NCBI GenBank assembly: GCA_018262875.1
Contig: JADFDL010000076.1
Coordinates: 1-7,614, forward strand
Direction of reading: 5' to 3'
DNA: 7,614 nt
DNA from: Rhodocyclaceae bacterium
GTDB taxonomy: Bacteria > Pseudomonadota > Gammaproteobacteria > Burkholderiales > Rhodocyclaceae
Both the position numbers and the translations under genes were made by a program. Of this stretch, positions 5,426 to 7,614 are shown piece after piece (positions within the stretch are counted from its first letter, which is position 1; each line of letters starts with the position of its first letter). The notes under the pieces are model-generated. The model searched no databases. It saw nothing but the letters and a program-made list of their open reading frames with translations, and was not told the origin of the DNA.

Positions 5426-6703
5426 ATGCCGCGGCCTTCCCCCCGGTTGCTATTGACCGACCTGTTTCAATCCGCCGTGCGCGCCGCCGATCCGGCCGCC
5501 TGCGTGCCACGCCACCTGCCGCCGCCGCCGAAGGGGCGCACCCTGGTGATCGGCGCCGGCAAGGCCGCCGCGGCCATGGCCCATGCCGTGGAGCGGCACT
5601 GGACCGGCGAGCTGTCCGGCCTGGTGGTGACGCGCTACGGCCACGGCGTGCCCTGCCGGCGCATCGAGGTGGTCGAGGCGGCGCATCCCGTGCCCGACGA
5701 GGCCGGCCGCGCCGCCGCCGCGCGCATCCTCGCCGTGGTGCAGGGACTGACTTCCGACGACCTCGTGCTGGTGCTGGTCTCCGGCGGCGGCTCGGCCCTG
5801 CTGGCCCTGCCCTTCGAGGGCATCTCGTTGGCCGACAAGCAGCAGGTGAACCGCGCCCTCCTGAAGAGCGGCGCCGGCATCGGCGAGATGAACTGCGTCA
5901 GGAAGCATCTCTCCGCCATCAAGGGCGGGCGTCTGGCCGCCGCGGCCTATCCGGCGCGGGTGCTGACGCTGGTGATTTCCGACGTGCCGGGCGACGATCC
6001 GGCGGTGGTGGCCTCCGGGCCCACCGTGCCGGACCCGACCACCTGTGCCGACGCCCTGGCGATCCTGGAGAAATACCGCATTGCCGTGCCGCCGACGGTG
6101 GAGGCCCTGCTCCGGTCGGGCCTCAGCGAAACGCCCAAGCCGGACGACCTGCGCTTCGCCCACTGCGAGACGCGCGTCATCGCCACGGCGCAGGGCTCGC
6201 TCGCCGCGGCGGCCGAGGCGGCGCGCGCGGCCGGCATCGAACCGCTCATCCTCGGCGACGCCATCGAGGGCGAGGCGCGCGAGGTGGCGAAGGCGCTGGC
6301 CGGCATGGCGAAATCCTGCGCCCTGCATGGCGTGCCGGCGCGCCCGCCCTGCGTGCTGCTCTCCGGCGGCGAGACGACGGTGACGGTGAAGGGGCAGGGG
6401 CGCGGCGGCCGCAACGCCGAGTTCCTGCTGGCGCTGGCGGTGGCGCTCGACGGCGCGGCGGGCATCCATGCCCTGGCCGGCGACACCGACGGCATCGACG
6501 GCACGGAGGATAATGCCGGTGCGGTCCTCACGGCCGATACGCTGGCACGTGCCCGCGCCGCGGGCATCGATGCCAAGGCGCGGCTGGCCGACAATGACGG
6601 CCACGGCTTCTTCGCCGCGCTGAATGACCTCGTCGTCACCGGGCCGACGCGCACCAACGTGAACGATTTCCGGGCGATTTTCATAGAGGGAAATTCGCGT
6701 TAA
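5426..6703 (+). CDS. gckA: Glycerate 2-kinase (GckA/TtuD type, MOFRL family)
   Basis: A cytoplasmic kinase of 425 residues, normal for the family, that phosphorylates D-glycerate to 2-phosphoglycerate with ATP. Visible family motifs are VIGAGKAAAAMA (41-52, with Lys46 probably the active-site lysine), VSGGGSALL (118-126), the NCVRKHLSAIKGG region (156-168), ISDVPGDDP (184-192) and ASGPT (196-200). The C-terminal MOFRL part has GRGGRNAEF (325-333), AGDTDGIDGT (351-360) and TGPTRTNVNDF (405-415). ATG 5426 places the N-terminus as in relatives; an in-frame GTG at 5372 is possible but would add a non-conserved stretch, and neither has an ideal ribosome binding site. glcD follows after 51 bases on the same strand, so the two probably form one unit for glycolate/glyoxylate use. 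The name ttuD, from tartrate use, is applied to the same family; the glcD neighbour favours the glycolate role. Confidence 0.92.
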   Translation: MPRPSPRLLLTDLFQSAVRAADPAACVPRHLPPPPKGRTLVIGAGKAAAAMAHAVERHWTGELSGLVVTRYGHGVPCRRIEVVEAAHPVPDEAGRAAAARILAVVQGLTSDDLVLVLVSGGGSALLALPFEGISLADKQQVNRALLKSGAGIGEMNCVRKHLSAIKGGRLAAAAYPARVLTLVISDVPGDDPAVVASGPTVPDPTTCADALAILEKYRIAVPPTVEALLRSGLSETPKPDDLRFAHCETRVIATAQGSLAAAAEAARAAGIEPLILGDAIEGEAREVAKALAGMAKSCALHGVPARPPCVLLSGGETTVTVKGQGRGGRNAEFLLALAVALDGAAGIHALAGDTDGIDGTEDNAGAVLTADTLARARAAGIDAKARLADNDGHGFFAALNDLVVTGPTRTNVNDFRAIFIEGNSR

Positions 6704-6745
6704 CCCGCATGGCCGGCGGCCGGCGCAGACAGTACGATACGAGCT

Positions 6746-6750
6746 GGAGG
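6746..6750 (+). promoter_or_regulatory. Ribosome binding site of glcD
   Basis: GGAGG four bases before ATG 6755, a strong match that fixes the glcD start. The 51-base gap after gckA holds no T-run terminator, only a short GGCCGGC direct repeat, which agrees with co-transcription. Confidence 0.75.
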
Positions 6751-6754
6751 AACC

Positions 6755-7614
6755 ATGGGCTCACCCGAAGAATTCCGTCAACTGAGCGAGGCCGAGATTG
6801 CGCGCCTGATCGCCGGCCTGCGCCGCATCCTGGCGACTGACTCTTTGCTCGTCGCGCAGGAGGACCTCGTTCCCTATGAGTGCGACGGCCTCACCGCCTA
6901 CCGCCAGCTGCCGCTGCTGGTGGCGCTGCCGACCACCGAGGACCAGGTCGTCGCCGTGCTGAAGCTCTGCCAGGAGCTGCGCGTGCCGCTGGTGGCGCGC
7001 GGCGCCGGCACCGGGCTCTCCGGCGGCGCCACGCCGGTGCAGCACGGCGTCGTGCTGTCGCTGGCGAAGTTCATGCGCATCCTCGACATTGACCCGGTGG
7101 CGCGCACGGCGCGCGTGCAGCCGGGCGTGCGCAACCTCGCCATCTCGGAAGCGGTGGCGCCCTGCAACCTCTACTACGCGCCGGACCCCTCCAGCCAGAT
7201 CGCCTGCACCATCGGCGGCAACGTCGCCGAGAACTCCGGCGGCGTGCACTGCCTGAAGTACGGCCTGACGGTGCACAACGTGCTGCGTCTGCGCGTGGCG
7301 CTGATCGACGGCACGGTGGTGGAGATCGGCTCGGGCGCGCTGGATTCGCCCGGCTACGACCTGCTCGCCCTGATGATCGGTTCGGAAGGCATGCTCGGCA
7401 TCGTGCTGGAGGCGACGGTGAAGCTGACGCCGAAGCCGCAACTGGCGCAGGTGGCGATGGCCTCCTTCGACGACGTGGTGAAGGCCGGCAACGCGGTAGC
7501 CGACATCATCGCCGCCGGCATCATCCCGGCCGGGCTGGAAATGATGGACAAGCCGGCTACCGCCGCCGTCGAGGACTACGTGCACGCCGGCTACGACCTC
7601 AACGCGGAAGCCAT
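6755..7614 (+). CDS. glcD: Glycolate oxidase FAD-linked subunit GlcD, 5' part (cut by window end)
   Basis: The frame is open from ATG 6755 to the window edge, giving 286 residues of a protein that is usually about 500. GlcD is the FAD-binding catalytic subunit of glycolate oxidase (GlcDEF), which oxidises glycolate, and often D-lactate, to the 2-oxo acid and passes electrons to the membrane quinone pool. The N-terminal PCMH-type FAD domain covers about 49-227: ARGAGTGLSGGATP (81-94), RVQPGVRNLAIS (120-131), YYAPDPSSQIACTIGGN (140-156) and AENSGGVHCLKYG (158-170). These are followed by LLALMIGSEGMLG (203-215) and the start of the C-terminal oxidase domain with GLEMMD (260-265). As far as I recall the E. 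coli protein, the resemblance is close throughout. glcE and glcF are expected downstream. No GlcC-type regulator is visible. The upstream glycerate kinase gene supports a glycolate-to-2-phosphoglycerate pathway. Confidence 0.96.
   Translation, partial: MGSPEEFRQLSEAEIARLIAGLRRILATDSLLVAQEDLVPYECDGLTAYRQLPLLVALPTTEDQVVAVLKLCQELRVPLVARGAGTGLSGGATPVQHGVVLSLAKFMRILDIDPVARTARVQPGVRNLAISEAVAPCNLYYAPDPSSQIACTIGGNVAENSGGVHCLKYGLTVHNVLRLRVALIDGTVVEIGSGALDSPGYDLLALMIGSEGMLGIVLEATVKLTPKPQLAQVAMASFDDVVKAGNAVADIIAAGIIPAGLEMMDKPATAAVEDYVHAGYDLNAEA

Noticed and set aside
4974..5510. 178-codon version of the minus-strand small gene
   Set aside because: The part upstream of 5213 overlaps gckA and the divergent promoter region and has shadow-type composition. 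The strong ribosome binding site supports the 79-aa form.
6709..6726. GGCCGGC direct repeat between gckA and glcD as a terminator or REP element
   Set aside because: It is short, self-complementary only over a few bases and has no T-run; a single copy in GC-rich DNA is expected by chance.

Overview
This 7,614-base window is GC-rich and holds seven protein genes. Its gene families point to a proteobacterium, most plausibly a metabolically versatile betaproteobacterium of the Rhodocyclales type. That placement is inference from GC content, gene families and gene order; no rRNA or marker gene is present to settle it.

Layout. Positions 1-368 (+) carry the 3' end of a group 4 [NiFe]-hydrogenase/NuoB-type small subunit (HyfI/HycG-like). 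Fifteen bases later the convergent gene chrA (384-1742, -) encodes a two-domain chromate transporter. A 94-base divergent gap with an inverted repeat separates it from an MFS transporter (1837-3030, +). The MFS gene converges on, and overlaps by 26 bases, a SulP anion permease with a STAS domain and an unusual cysteine-bearing tail (3005-4801, -). Next come a clear rho-independent terminator (about 4882-4916, -), a G-rich stretch, and a small gene of unknown function (79 aa, 4974-5213, -). A 212-base divergent region with a perfect spaced palindrome (5293-5315) lies between the small gene and a probable two-gene operon on the + strand. That operon is glycerate 2-kinase (gckA/ttuD family, 5426-6703) followed by glcD, the FAD subunit of glycolate oxidase (from 6755, cut off by the window end).

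How the genes fit together. gckA and glcD belong to glycolate salvage: GlcDEF oxidises glycolate to glyoxylate, and glycerate made from glyoxylate is phosphorylated by glycerate kinase to 2-phosphoglycerate for central metabolism. glcE and glcF are expected just downstream. The middle of the window is a block of three membrane transporters; ChrA and SulP handle chemically related oxyanions (chromate is a sulfate analogue), but they sit in separate transcription units. The hydrogenase-type fragment is the last gene of a complex that lies to the left of the window.

I see no mobile element, CRISPR array, tRNA or rRNA. No clearly new system is visible. The items most worth a second look are the unknown 79-aa gene, the palindrome in the gap between it and gckA, the cysteine tail of the SulP protein, and the inverted repeat that covers the chrA translation start.
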